Source: Chara braunii
Taxonomy: Eukaryota > Streptophyta > Charophyceae > Charales > Characeae
Length of the DNA stretch: 22,722 nt
Assembly: GCA_003427395.1 (NCBI GenBank)
Contig: BFEA01000052.1
Span: forward strand, 753,651-776,372
Direction of reading: 5' to 3'
Position 1 is the stretch's first letter. Every line of letters begins with the position of its first letter. Below, piece after piece: positions 8,352 to 18,871 of this stretch. The notes below the pieces were generated by a model. It had not been told where the DNA came from and did not search any database. It saw nothing but the letters and a program-made list of their open reading frames with translations. Position numbers and translations under genes: made by a program.

Positions 8352-11300
8352 TCAAGGAGGGTCAAACAACCACTTGGACAGGACCAGCCCTCTTGATCTA
8401 TGCACACCCGCCAGCCTGTTTTCCATTGCCCAGGTTCTCAAAAACCACCATAGTCTGGGCCTAGATGCAGAAACCTTTTTGGTCCGTCTTCTCCAGTCAA
8501 TAACGATTGCTTGTCGAATGCCCTTTTTGATGGCCGCTTTGAGTTCGATATCCGAGTAGGATCTCTTTCAGAATCGGGAACGGTTTCTATCGGCCCAGAT
8601 GACTGAACAGATAACCGCCCTTACCACTTGCGCAACGTAGGCCCAACCTCTCTTCCCAGTGTTACTCTCCGAAGGAAACCCCAGCAAGACCCATCTCTCC
8701 TCCCACACAACATCCTTTCCTCCCGTTTGTTGCCAGTGCTGGGCTCACCAGCTCCATACTCGCCTCGAAGCCGGACAGTCCCACCAAAGATGGCGGGTGG
8801 ATTCTAGGGATTTTGTGCATCTGGTACACCTTAAGGAAACCTCCACACCCCTTCCACAGAGCCACACCGCCGAGGGAGTGACCAGCATGGAGAGCATCCA
8901 TAAGAGGCTGGCCTGTTTAACGTTTGGTAGTTCCAGGAGGATGCTCCAGAGCTTCCTGAATTCACTCTCCGCTCCTTGCAGGTCTTTTAACAGCACTGCG
9001 CTCCAGCGGGAAATCGCTACCGAAGCTGGTGATCTGGTCCTCTTGTCCACTAGGCGATAAGATTCCTGTGTGGAAAAGTCGGTTAGGCCCATCCCTTGAG
9101 AAGTCGCCGACAATCTTTGGTTACCTTTCCACCACCAGGTTAGAGGGTCTATAAACAACTTTCTGAGTGGGACCCTCCCTACCCAGCGAGACTGTATCAC
9201 CCGCCCGTATCCATCTTTTTGTTCCACCACTCGAATCTGCGGGGGGTTGACCCATTCCTTCATTGTCAAATCTTCAATGTACTCTAGCACCCCATTCGCG
9301 TTCGCTACCCTCCAGTTCTGCACTTCTCTGAAGCCGGACGTGGTTAGGCTGAGTAACTTCTATGCGGCCGGTTGACTGTCTGAGGTGATACCTGCATACC
9401 AGGTGCCTGGGGGGTCAAGGCCTTCTGGGCCCAGCAGGGCTGCCCAATCAGGGGGGACAGCCTGAATAAGCGCTCGTCAGTTTGTCTCCACATACCGAAG
9501 GTTCTGCAGACTGGCTTTGACCTCCTCCCCGTACGTCTTCCGGTCGGGATACTTGCCACTCCCTCATCAACAGGTTTTCTGCCAACAGGATCCAGTCGTC
9601 CTTGTGAGAAGCCATGGCCAATTTCGCTACCCAGGCTCTGAGTTGGGCCTGATTCTTCCTTTTTGGGTCGATCAGGCGTAGACCACCTTGGTCCTTGGGG
9701 TAAGTTACCAGCTCCCACGCCACCTTGACTAGGAACCCTTATTCCGCCAATGCTCGGGGCCGCGGCTTCCACAGAAACCTGGACACCAGCCTCTTAATCA
9801 CTGACAACACGGTATCTGCCACCTCCCTGACCGAGCCTACGATCCGCAATAGGGTGAACAAGGCCACATTAACCACCAAGGCCCTACCAAACAGAGAAAG
9901 ATGCCAAGTCGAGCCCCGGGCTTCTAGTCTAGCCGCTACTCTGTGTTCTAAAATGAGACCTTGCGCTGAGCTCATAATCTGTGTGCTGACCAGTACCCCC
10001 AGGAAGCGTTCACCTTTCGGTGGGTCTACACGCTGCATGCCCCACTGAACTTGGAGGGAGAGATCTGCAGGGAGGAGGTAGGTGGATTTGTTCCAGTTTA
10101 CCTGCGCTTCCGATAGCTGAGCATAGTCTACTAGAACTGACTTGATAGCCACCAGGGAGGAATGGGTGTTCTCTGTCACTATAAAGAGATCATCAGCTAG
10201 GGCTTTCACCCTACGATCTCTGTACTCTGTCAGTCTCAGGCCCCGAATCAGCGGGTGCTTCCTAATGCAGTTCAGAGGCACCTCCAGTTGAAGGACGAAG
10301 AGGAGGGGGGCTAGAGGGCAGCCTTGCCTTAGGGAGCGGGTGAGTTGGAAGGGGCGGGATAAGTGGCCGTTAACCAAAACTGAAGAGGTTGAGAAGGTGT
10401 ACAAGGCAATATCCCATCTGCAGAACCCCTCGCCAAAGTGGTGCGAACGAAGGACCAGCCCACCCGGTCATACGCTTTCTCCATGTCTAACAACAAAATT
10501 GCAACATCCCTGTGTTCCGCCTGTACCACCTCGATGGACTCAATAGCAGTCAAAATATTTACAAAAATAGACCTTCCCTGAACAAACGCCCCTTGGTCCC
10601 TCTCGATCAATCTTGGGAGAATATTCCCTAGTCTGATGGCTAGCGTCTTGGCTAGAATCTTATAATCTACATTGAGAACCGACATCGGCTTGTAGTTTCT
10701 GACATTGGCCTTGTCACTTTTCTTGAACATCATTGAGATGACTCCATGGGTCATCATCTCTCCCAGATTGCCTCCTGTTAACACCTCGTTGTATACCTCT
10801 ACTAACGCAGGTGCGAACGCCCCCCAACACGCTCCATAAAACTTTATTGTCAGCCCATTAACACCCGGACACTTGCCATTCGCCATTGCCTTGAGTGTAT
10901 GCTGCAATTCCTCTGAGGTCACCGGTTTGTCCAGTTCCAGCTTCTTCGCTGTGGTCAGCTTCACCTCTGTGTCCTTCCACATATCCACCTCTTGAGAGAG
11001 GTCTGAGTGTGCTGTGTCCTCTAACCTGCGAGAGGTTAGGATATCTGAGTAGTACAGCCTTGCGTACTCAAGCATTTCTATTGACCCTGTGGCTGGAGGA
11101 GCCGTTTGATCAAACGGGTGGTCTAGCTGCACGACCTGGTGGAATGAGGCGCTCGGTAGTAGCTTGCGGAATGTTTCCTTGGTAAGTCGATCTTGTACCA
11201 TAATACCCTTAAGCTTCAGAGCTTCCTCCCATCTCCCCTGTCTGTCCAGTTGCAGCCTGTTCCAAATTGCCAAGCGCTTTTTCCTTTCTCTGGTCCACAC

Positions 11301-12320
11301 CAGTTCCGAAATGGGGTGAGCCTCCATCCTTCTCTCTGCCGAATCCACAACCCTCCTGCAATCCTCCTCTTCTTTGTTCCGTTCCCTAGCCAGAATCCGC
11401 GAGGAGACATCCACCATCTCCGAGATGGTGGCTAACCCCCCCTCCAACCATTCCGCAGTAGAGGAAAAATGCGGTCTTGCCGACTTTCAGGCCTCCATAT
11501 GCTCTGCAACCCACTCCCTCAGACCCAACTCCTCTAGATTCTGGGAGTTTAACTTAAAATAACCTTTCCCCCTCTCCCCTAGAGACTCCACCACGATCTC
11601 AGCTATTACTGGTTTGTGATATGAGAGGGGGTGGGAAATGGGCCTGGTCGCCGTGACTTGCTGTGCTAGGATGCTGTTTACCAGAAAAAAATCCAGGCGA
11701 CGCCTGCACACCTCGCCAATATCCCTCCTTACATTCGAGTACCAGGTGAAACCCAGGTCGTCTCGGTTTAGAGTCCTGAATGGATCTAGCAGCCCTTTGT
11801 CTTGCATCAGGTCCAGTAGCAGTCCCGCATCCTTCCTCCCTGCAGTGCGCGAGCCCCCAGTTAAAGCATCGTCTAGGGAGACGTTCTAATCGCCTGTTAG
11901 GATAAGCCGGTCTGTCGCGGGAATGATTGAGTGCAGTTTCTGAAAAAAGGTGCTACGGGACTATAGATCCGACGGGGCATACACCGTCATGACCACCCAG
12001 TCCTACTGACCCAGACGTAATCGGATCCAAGCCCACTTACCCCATAGATCCGCCTCTGAGTCTACTACCTGTGGCTGCCACTTCCGGTGAAGGAGTATGC
12101 CGACTCCTCCCTTTGTGCCCTGTGCGGGGGACCAGACCTGTGGCCCCTCCCACAAACTGTTCATTGTTGAAAGGTTATCCTCATTCAACTTCGATTCCTG
12201 CACACAGATACAGTCTATTTTTTTCCGTTCCACTCAGCGCTTGATCGTCTTCCTTTTCTCCCTGTCCGACGTGTACCCCATCCCCCTGACGTTCCATGTG
12301 GCGAGCTTCAACTTAACCAT
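8352..12320 (-). pseudogene. LINE ORF2: endonuclease / reverse transcriptase / zf-RVT, decayed
   Basis: It would nick the target and reverse-transcribe element RNA. From ATG 12320: ATWNVRGMG, CVQESKL, VYAPS and a GD-stop-N site where GDWN is expected (APE-type nuclease). RT follows with KKSDKANVRNYKP, QGAFVQGRSI, LLLDMEKAYDRVGW (motif A), RQGCPLAPLLF (motif B) and ALADDL (motif C, catalytic pair intact, about 10189-10197). At the C-terminus is CTRCTKSLESTRHLWWDC (zf-RVT), then VIWADRNRSRF. In one unshifted frame from 12320 to about 10440 there are five stops: TGA 12236-12234, TAG 12005-12003, TAG 11963-11961, TAG 11888-11886 and TGA 11489-11487. A frameshift lies near 10440, TAA at 9741-9739, further shifts between 9620 and 9330, and TGAs at 8747-8745 and 8570-8568. 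I place the native stop at 8354-8352. Confidence 0.87.
12313..12320 (-). promoter_or_regulatory. ORF1 stop / ORF2 start overlap ATGGTTAA
   Basis: On the minus strand the ORF2 ATG (12320-12318) lies just before the ORF1 TAA (12315-12313), in a different frame. The plus-strand LINE has the same arrangement (ATGGATAA, 18864-18871). This fits translation of ORF2 by termination and reinitiation; that mechanism is inferred. Confidence 0.75.
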
Positions 12321-14739
12321 GATGAGTCTGATCATCCCGTTGGTGTTGGATGGGGGGGGTTACCTGTGACTGGGACTCATCTGCCCACCTCGCCTGCTCT
12401 GGCTGCGGGGATTTCAACATCGAACTGGACTTCCTTGAGGTCCTTGAGTTGCTGGACTGTGACGGCGAGCGCCATGCCTCTGCTAGCGAGTTCGCCTGGA
12501 ACTGAGAGTGGAGGTTTTCTGTAACCACCAGCTTGTCATTGACATTCAGTAGTACTAACGCTGAGATCTCAGTCGTGATAGCTATCGATTCTAATTCATG
12601 GTTGTTCCTTTCTCGCACTGCATCTAGCTGGAACCAGTTAACTCCTACTTGTGAGAGGGAGTTGGCAGTGATTGAGTCAATCCTAGCGTCAATCAGAGGG
12701 AAATACAGTTTGTAGGTCTTGTCTTGTAGCTCAATGACCAGGTTAATCATCGTTGATCTAGGAACAATCCTCAGTGGGAAGGCGTCTCTGAACAGTTTTT
12801 TCGTGTGGGTAACGATCTCAATAGGAGACGGGGTCTTTGCCACTGATTCAGACGGTAAGTAACGTGTGCCCTCCCCATCTGCCATACCCAGGAAAAAGAC
12901 TGAGTCTTTACCTCTTGAACACACAAGGGGTACAATCCTCCTTTCTACATTGTCCCTGTTCTCATAGGCTACCTCCTTCCCCTGGTATAGTGGGTTGCCT
13001 CTGCATTGCCCTCTCCGATTGTTTCCCGTACCTGCCCCTCTTCTTCTGTGGGAACCCGCTGAGCTGCCCATTGAGGACTCTGAACCTTCGGCGTACAGTC
13101 CTCCCTCGCCCCTGGCTGTATCTATCCTGGCCGCATCGTCACCTACGAGCTCGCTACCCATCACCACCCTCGATTTGGAGGAGGTTGCAATGAAGGATCT
13201 TTCTGCCCTCCCTTCTGCCACCTTCCCTATCGAGGACTCCATACCTGGTGGCCTTCCCTCCCTGGCCCGATTACTGTGTAATGTAGAGTACTGCGGTTCT
13301 ACCCCGTTTCCTCTAGAACCACAAATCTCTCGGTGAAGTGCTCCCGCCCTTTGCCCCAGCGGTCTGGAAGTATGGGGCTGCCAATGGTCTGCATGGCCTA
13401 ACAGTCTATCATCTTCGCCATACTGTGGGTCTGGCATGTGCGCGTTCGAGGGTTGAGGGTAGCTGTGTATCGAAGGGGGTCTACTAGCTTCTGAGTACGT
13501 TAGAGCGAAGTGCGCTGCGGCAGTGGTCGGTTGGCAGGATGGATGAGGGATGGAAGGAGGGGGGGGGGGACAGATGAGGGTAAGGCCCCTACCAATGAGA
13601 GGGGATAGACCACTGAGGATGGGAAGCCGGGGGTGGGAGAACCAGGTAGGATAAGGTGCCTGGTACGCATCTGGGCGGCCCATTTGAGGCATGTCGTACG
13701 GAGGAACTGGATACTGTCCTGCAACTTGGAACTGTTGTTCCCCGCTATTGTACGTCTGAGTGTGGTGGTCATCTCGGACCCCGGTGGTACCGTGATGGAG
13801 AGACGCAACCCCTCTGCCTTCTTCATTCGATCTCATCTGTGCCGACTGACCCCTGGCTTCTGATGCTGCTGCAGGAGGCGGGGCCGCGATTGCAGAAGTC
13901 GGCGTCGGTGTAGAGCCCTGTCGAGGGAGTCTGGAGTTCACCCATTGCCTACGCGACCGATCCTCTGAGGCATTCCTCGGACAGTTGTCTCCAGTGTGGA
14001 AGTACCACCTGCATTTCCGACACCAGTCGGAGTAAGGAGTCGCCACCTCAACCTTCCACAATTCCCCTTTTGGAGACTCGATCGCCGGTGAGTCTCCTAC
14101 TCGAAACCTTGCTTGCGGGTCCATCTCTATCTTTATGTTCATCAGTTTTGGCCGAGACCTGTCAATCTCAAGGGCATGTACGTGCTTCATTCCTCCAATC
14201 AGGCCTTCTGCAGCACTTGGGAGGTAGTACATAGCATCTAAAGGCACTCTCAGAGCGACGATCCAAAAGTTCGATTCTGCGTCTTTCAGCCTTAGTTCCT
14301 TCAATTCTGCCTTGGTCATCCACGGTTTGAACAACACTGGGTAGTCCTTCCCTTTAAAGGAGAGCTGCGTATAACCCTTATGTACCAGCCAAATAGCCAC
14401 CTCTACCGCCTTGGCCACGTATGAAATAACGTTAGGCCCCTTGAATTTGATCCTCCCCCTTGTCACCTCCGGTTTGAACAAGCGTTTTGCGAACCATCCA
14501 TCCTCGTATGCTCTCACGAAGTCCTCCTTCACAACCTATGCTAGGTTCCTTGATTCGTCTTGGAAGACGAAGATGACAGTCCGTTCCTTCAACCACCTTT
14601 CCTTAATCGCATCCAAGGAGCCGTTTACTTTAAATCGCTTGCCTTTCTCGTCGCTGATCACCTCTCCCACATCGGGGGTAACTTGAAGCACACCCTCGTC
14701 GTAGCATTGGCCCAGCGCCTGGCGCACCCTGTCCTCCAT
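12313..14739 (-). pseudogene. LINE ORF1: RRM-like / CCHC nucleic-acid-binding protein, one nonsense codon
   Basis: From ATG 14739 the frame runs 808 codons to TAA 12313 with a single in-frame TAG (14538-14536). That ATG is chosen because a TAG lies two codons upstream and no ATG occurs soon after the internal stop. The N-terminal part (VFQDESRNLA, then RAYEDGWFAKRLFKPEV) resembles the DUF4283/RRM-like fold of plant LINE ORF1. A CCHC knuckle CRKCRWYFHTGDNC (CX2CX4HX4C) lies at 14022-13981. A long Pro/Ser/Gly-rich disordered middle follows, then a conserved C-terminal domain (RIVPLVCSRGKDSVFFLG, KLYFPLIDARID, ISALVLLNVNDKL) shared with the other LINE. Likely role: RNA packaging in the LINE ribonucleoprotein. 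The reading frame is the best preserved in the window. Confidence 0.85.
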
Positions 14740-15299
14740 TACCTAGTAATTCGTTGGCGGGACCGGGAGCCTCTCCTCCTAACGAGCCTCCCCTTCCATC
14801 GATTATCTCCGTCTCCTGTGCTGAGACTGAACCTCAGTTGAAGGCTACTCCCTTGGCCTGAGTAGGCGAGCTCGTGGCGGTGACAACGGCTGAAATCGTG
14901 TGAAAACACCTGACCGCTCCCTCGACAACCTTTCGTGTAGACCGGTGTTACAGTAGCGCCAGAATGAAGGCAATGCCCGGTCGGGCGTGTCCTTCCAGGG
15001 GGCAATCCTCCAGGATCCCGACTCGCCAGGTGTTGCCGTGCGGAACAATGCTGAGAACCACCACCGGCCCAGAGTGGTCTGAGATTCCTCTTTGGGACTG
15101 ATGAGAGCGAGTCGAAACTCTTTTGTCATGTGAGTGTAACGCAGCAACTGGGTAGTGGGATCTGGTGGACGAGCTAGGTTATCCCACTTCCTATTCGCAT
15201 TGACGAGAACCAAGTTCACGTCAAACTTCCCGTGTTGACCCTCCCTTGTTTCTACCCACTAGCTGCTAGATTCTTCGCACGATTGTTAGGCCTTGCTAA
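14740..15299. other. Probable LINE 5' UTR and unassigned sequence
   Basis: Sequence upstream of the minus-strand LINE ORF1. A minus-strand frame is open at 15219-14845 (with MNLVLVNANRKW near its start) but shows no domain that I know and no copy elsewhere in the window. It could be a LINE leader peptide, a fragment of a host gene, or chance. The LINE 5' boundary is not visible. Near the right end (15293-15299) is TTGCTAA, which recurs after the poly(A) at 16223-16229. Confidence 0.4.
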
Positions 15300-15711
15300 C
15301 GAGAGAGCCGATATGATCAGGGATGAGACGCAAGAGCGACCGGATCCCTTCTTTGGTAGGCCACTAAATAGACGACCCCGCTTTGCCTAACATTCTTCGC
15401 GAATGTATTACCCCCGCAAAGGCGTTCGGATGGCCATGACCGCCCTAAAAACCAGGTTTCAGTTAATATTCATTCCAACTATCCATGTAGTTGAAGCAAT
15501 TGTTGAGGAAGTGAGGGCGGAAAAGCCGACACGACCTCTTCTCTATGTGGAAAACTTGCCTCCTTCGACTTCCTCACCAAGTGAAGGCAGCGACCCTCGC
15601 ACTAGAGAGTCGGCTTGGCGCATCCGACTAAGTTCTTACTACAGTAGGAATCGAGGAGAATAGTGAGCGAGCGGAACTGCCATCTAGTCTCCCGCACTCA
15701 CTCACACCTTC

Positions 15712-15838
15712 CTCAGAGGAGAACCAACTGAAAGATTTTTACCACCTGCCTCGGTGGCCTTCGAGCGAACACTGTCTCAGAGGAGAACCAACTAAAAGGT
15801 ACTTACCGCCTGCTCGGTGGCCTTCGAGTTATCGCCGC
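15712..15838 (+). repeat. 64-bp tandem duplication with conserved small hairpin
   Basis: The unit beginning CTCAGAGGAGAACCAACT starts at 15712 and again at 15776. Both units contain a hairpin arm pair (CCACC/GGTGG in the first, CCGCC/GGTGG in the second, where A-T becomes a G-T wobble) and the shared tail CGGTGGCCTTCGAG. It lies in the UTR-like part of the retrocopy. Confidence 0.8.
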
Positions 15839-16180
15839 GACCGGCGGAGAAACTGTGCACCAGACTTCAACCTTCAAACCCTAGTGGATCAACCTCATAC
15901 GGGAAGCATTGGAAGGATAACAACTGAATGCAATGCACGAGTTGAAATAACTTGCTCCGGGGCTATCGGCTACTTGGACGAGGATCCTGCCGAACTAGTC
16001 GGTGCTCACGATGCGTGAGAGAGTAGGACCTCTCGCTCTCCGTCAGGGATGGCGGAGGTAGCGACGAAGCAGTGGTGAGAAGTTACCATGGTAACTCCGT
16101 CACCCGCGTCGGTTCGGAGCGGAGCGCTCTAGCGCTAACTCGCTCGGCCGCAACGCGCCGACCCCTTTGGAAACAATTAT

Positions 16181-16220
16181 AATAAAGTGCTTGGATTCTT
16201 AAAAAAAAAAAAAAAAAAAA
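16181..16220 (+). terminator. Polyadenylation signal and poly(A) tract
   Basis: AATAAA at 16181-16186 is followed 14 bases later by 20 consecutive A. The spacing is that of a normal cleavage and polyadenylation site. A genomic A20 directly after it marks retrotransposition of a finished transcript. Confidence 0.85.
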
Positions 16221-16399
16221 CATTGCTAAGCGACGGAGCGCGGGTACCGGGCGAGTAACGGTAGCGCTCCCGTAACAGCGCCGCTACGCATTTTACCGCT
16301 CGTAGCGCTGTTCTCCTGCAAACCTCGCCGCCGAGACGAGGAACAAGACAGGGGACATACTCGGCCCATCTCGAGGCCGCAGGCTATGCCTTACTGCGA
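16221..16399. other. GC-rich unassigned spacer
   Basis: About 180 bases rich in TAGCGCT, GCGCC and CGAG motifs lie between the poly(A) tract and the first recognisable ORF1 sequence of the plus-strand LINE. The ORF1 N-terminal codons seen in the other LINE are not recognisable here, so this LINE is 5'-truncated, rearranged or too diverged. Confidence 0.4.
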
Positions 16400-16925
16400 G
16401 AAATCTGTCGAGATAGGTTAAGGAAGATCTGATCAGGGTATATGAAGATGGTTGGATGTCCCAGAGAATCTTCAGTCCGGAAATGGGGAGGGGTCGGATC
16501 CGTTTTGAGGGCCAAAACGGGTTCTCATACGTGGCCAAGGCGAAGGAAGTGGCCGGATGGTTACTGGGGAGAAAGGAGTTTGTCCTGAAGTTGGTCTAAA
16601 ACGAATATCTAACCTCTTTCACCCCCTGAATCCCACGTCAGCAGCTCAAAGATCTCAAACTGCAGGAGGCAGAATCAAAATTTTGGATTATCTCTCTACG
16701 AGTGCAGCTGGATGCCTATTACTACTTAAGATCCGCAGTTAGGAGTATGTCTGGAGAAGTGTTGGAGATGCACCCTCTGGAATAAGACGAAACTCGCCCT
16801 AAACTAATGAATGTAAAACTAGACAGGCATCCGGATGCTCGCTTCCAAGTGGAGGATGACGTCCTCATTCAATCTTCGAGTGGGGAAATGTGGAGAGTGG
16901 AGATCGCAACCCCTACACCGACTGG

Positions 16926-16967
16926 TGTAGGAGATGCAAGTGGTACTACCACATAGAGGAGAATTGT
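16926..16967 (+). other. CCHC knuckle of plus-strand LINE ORF1
   Basis: Fourteen codons give C-X2-C-X4-H-X4-C with Lys-Trp-Tyr-Tyr between the second Cys and the His. The minus-strand LINE has the same spacing and a very similar Arg-Trp-Tyr-Phe. This shows purifying constraint on the knuckle despite the surrounding divergence. Confidence 0.88.
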
Positions 16968-18863
16968 CCAAGGACTAGATAAAATGGAAATGGTCGGAGA
17001 GAGGGAGGCACAAGAACAAGCGAGCACAAGGAACGGTTTCAACATCATCTCAGTAATAGAGATCAAGTGGCCAGAGGGGTAGCAGAAGCCGACACATTTG
17101 AGGGGCGCAAAATGGAAGAGCCTTCAGGAGGACAGAAGTGGTGGCGCCCGAATGGGCAGGAGGATATGAGGGCACGTCATCCAGAGCCAATTCCAAGAGT
17201 GCCAAGCTCCACGGGCAGACATCCCAGTCAGTGAAGGGCTCATACAGACCGTTCTCAACCACGGTCGGAGGTCAACCAAGGACTAGACATGCAAGAGGGC
17301 TCGAACAGAAGAAGCATACAGCAAGCTGCCCCCAACACCCATATCCATCTCCTGAGAGGAGAGTATCGGACTGCTCCGCCGCAGACATCGCATTGGGTGA
17401 ACAAAAGAAATTGGCCAGTTGGGTCAATTCCAGAGCAAGCAGAGTTACTGAGAGATAACAGGGAGTTGGACTGGGAGAGTACACCCATTTAATCATCAGC
17501 CACAGTGGCAAGACTGCTATGGGCCACCACATTCCACTCCAACTGCCCACCTCGACTACATCCAACATGCAGCAGGGGATAATCTGAGAACGAACCCTAC
17601 CCCCTCGATACAACACCTAGGGCAACATCCTGGTTAGGCCTTACTACAACCAATCCTCCCCGGTCACCCCCGACCTCGTTATCCAACTCTTTCACACGAT
17701 TGGGGATCCTGGGCGCAGCAAGGAGTGGCTGGTCCTGCGAACCAATTAACGCTGATGGAACAGGAACAAGGTCGCTTGAGGGGTTCAAACCATCAATAGA
17801 TGGCAGCAGGGCGCAAAAGAAGAAGCGGGGCCACATGGCATGCCTGGGTGGAAGAGGAATCAAGGCGACAAGAAGTAGTGGGACAAGAGGGAAGAACATC
17901 CCCTAACTGGAATAACTTGAATGGAAGGTGGGGTGATGAAGGTGAAGGAGAAACGCAACAAGTGGGACGGTTGGCAAGTGCACAAGGGGGAACCCGCCAG
18001 ACGAAATTATCGAAGACCTCGATCTCCTCCCAGTCCCACATTAGGATGGACAGTGAACAGGAGGGTAACCATATGTCTCGGGAGCAGTCCACATCGTCAA
18101 TGGAAAGCTCGGCGCATTCCAAATCACTAAGAGTGGTGAGTAGCATTCCAAGGTTGAGGCATCAGGTAGATCGGAGGAGACTGGCTGACACTCTCCCTAG
18201 GAGCCAAGTAGTAACGACAAAGAGAAGAGTGGTTCCCTTGATCTGCACACACGCAAGAGACGACATCTACTTCCTTGCACTGTCATATGGAGAGGGGAGC
18301 TCGTACGTCCCGTCAGACGAAGTGGACAAAGCGCCCACACCATCATTAATTATGCTGAAGACCAAGATGCTTTACGACTCCAACGTCCCAGTTAAAAATA
18401 TACCTGGCTCTGCAATGATCAGCATCATCTGCGAAACATCCCAAGGTTGTGTTAAGTTATATTTTTCGTTGTTGGACGTTCGTATTCCTCTATAAGCTAC
18501 AGAGACCTTGACACAGTAAGGGGTACGCTGGTACCACATGGACGTGCTGAGGGAGAGGAACGCACCAGAATTGGAATTGATAACAGTGTTTCATAAAATC
18601 AGTGCTCTGATTCTGCTCAACCTGAGTGAGAAGTTGCCAGCAGAGGAAAGTTTGCAATCAGAAATTCATGCTCTCATGATTGACCAAAGACTGGTCAACC
18701 CAATCGCAAGCTAACTCATCAAGGGGAAGCTCAAGAGGTAGAATCCGATCACATTCCATGGCGCAGGCATCATCACCAGGATATGGAGGGAATCCTACAC
18801 ATCACCACACGGACCAAAGGGAGCTCAACCGCATCCAAGAACATGTGGGAATACAACAAACAA

Positions 18864-18871
18864 ATGGATAA
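18864..18871 (+). promoter_or_regulatory. ORF1 stop / ORF2 start overlap ATGGATAA
   Basis: The ORF2 ATG at 18864-18866 precedes the ORF1 TAA at 18869-18871. Spacing and frame relation are the same as in the minus-strand LINE (ATGGTTAA). Confidence 0.75.

Larger units (their letters stand above)
8352..14739 (-). mobile_element. L1-type LINE, near full length, minus strand
   Basis: A non-LTR retrotransposon with ORF1 (CCHC knuckle) and ORF2 (APE-type endonuclease, RT, C-terminal zf-RVT zinc finger), the layout of plant and algal L1 elements. ORF1 and ORF2 overlap by 8 nt. Damage is mainly nonsense substitution, with frameshifts confined to the 3' half of ORF2 and an apparent internal deletion near 9490-9540 relative to the plus-strand copy. 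5' and 3' untranslated ends are unmapped, so the mobile unit is somewhat longer than given. Confidence 0.88.
15300..16220 (+). mobile_element. Poly(A)-tailed 5'-truncated retrocopy (putative)
   Basis: The plus strand ends with AATAAA (16181-16186), fourteen bases, then 20 A residues (16201-16220): the 3' end of a polyadenylated RNA that was reverse-transcribed and inserted. TTGCTAA follows the tail (16223-16229) and also lies at 15293-15299, which would be a short target-site duplication and would place the 5' end near 15300. The first third is largely open (for example ERADMIRDETQERPDPFF, a stop, then the 86-codon frame 15403-15663), and I recognise no protein. The rest looks like 3' UTR. 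It could be a processed pseudogene or the tail of another LINE. Confidence 0.6.
16400..18871 (+). pseudogene. LINE ORF1 (plus copy), several frameshifts and stops
   Basis: Recognisable from RNLSR and VKEDLIRVYEDGW, matching VKEDFVRAYEDGW in the other copy. A CCHC knuckle CRRCKWYYHIEENC (CX2CX4HX4C) is encoded at 16926-16967. A frameshifted, Gln/Gly/Ser-rich middle follows. The C-terminal domain starts near 18220 (RRVVPLICTHARDD) and continues through VKLYFSLLDVRI and HKISALILLNLSEKL. A stop after VRIPL (18493-18495) and frameshifts break the frame. The terminal TAA is at 18869-18871, inside the ORF2 start overlap. Likely role as for the other ORF1: nucleic-acid binding. It is more decayed than the minus copy. 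Confidence 0.78.

Noticed and set aside
14536-14538. A TAG followed by GTT in ORF1 of both LINEs, as a conserved readthrough or splice site
   Set aside because: In an ungapped codon alignment the two stops are one codon apart (plus copy near 16411-16416), so they are not the same position. Independent decay is simpler.
14845-15219. A 124-codon minus-strand frame upstream of LINE ORF1
   Set aside because: It is kept only as a note: no known domain, no second copy in the window, and an overlapping frame (15005-14739) is also open.
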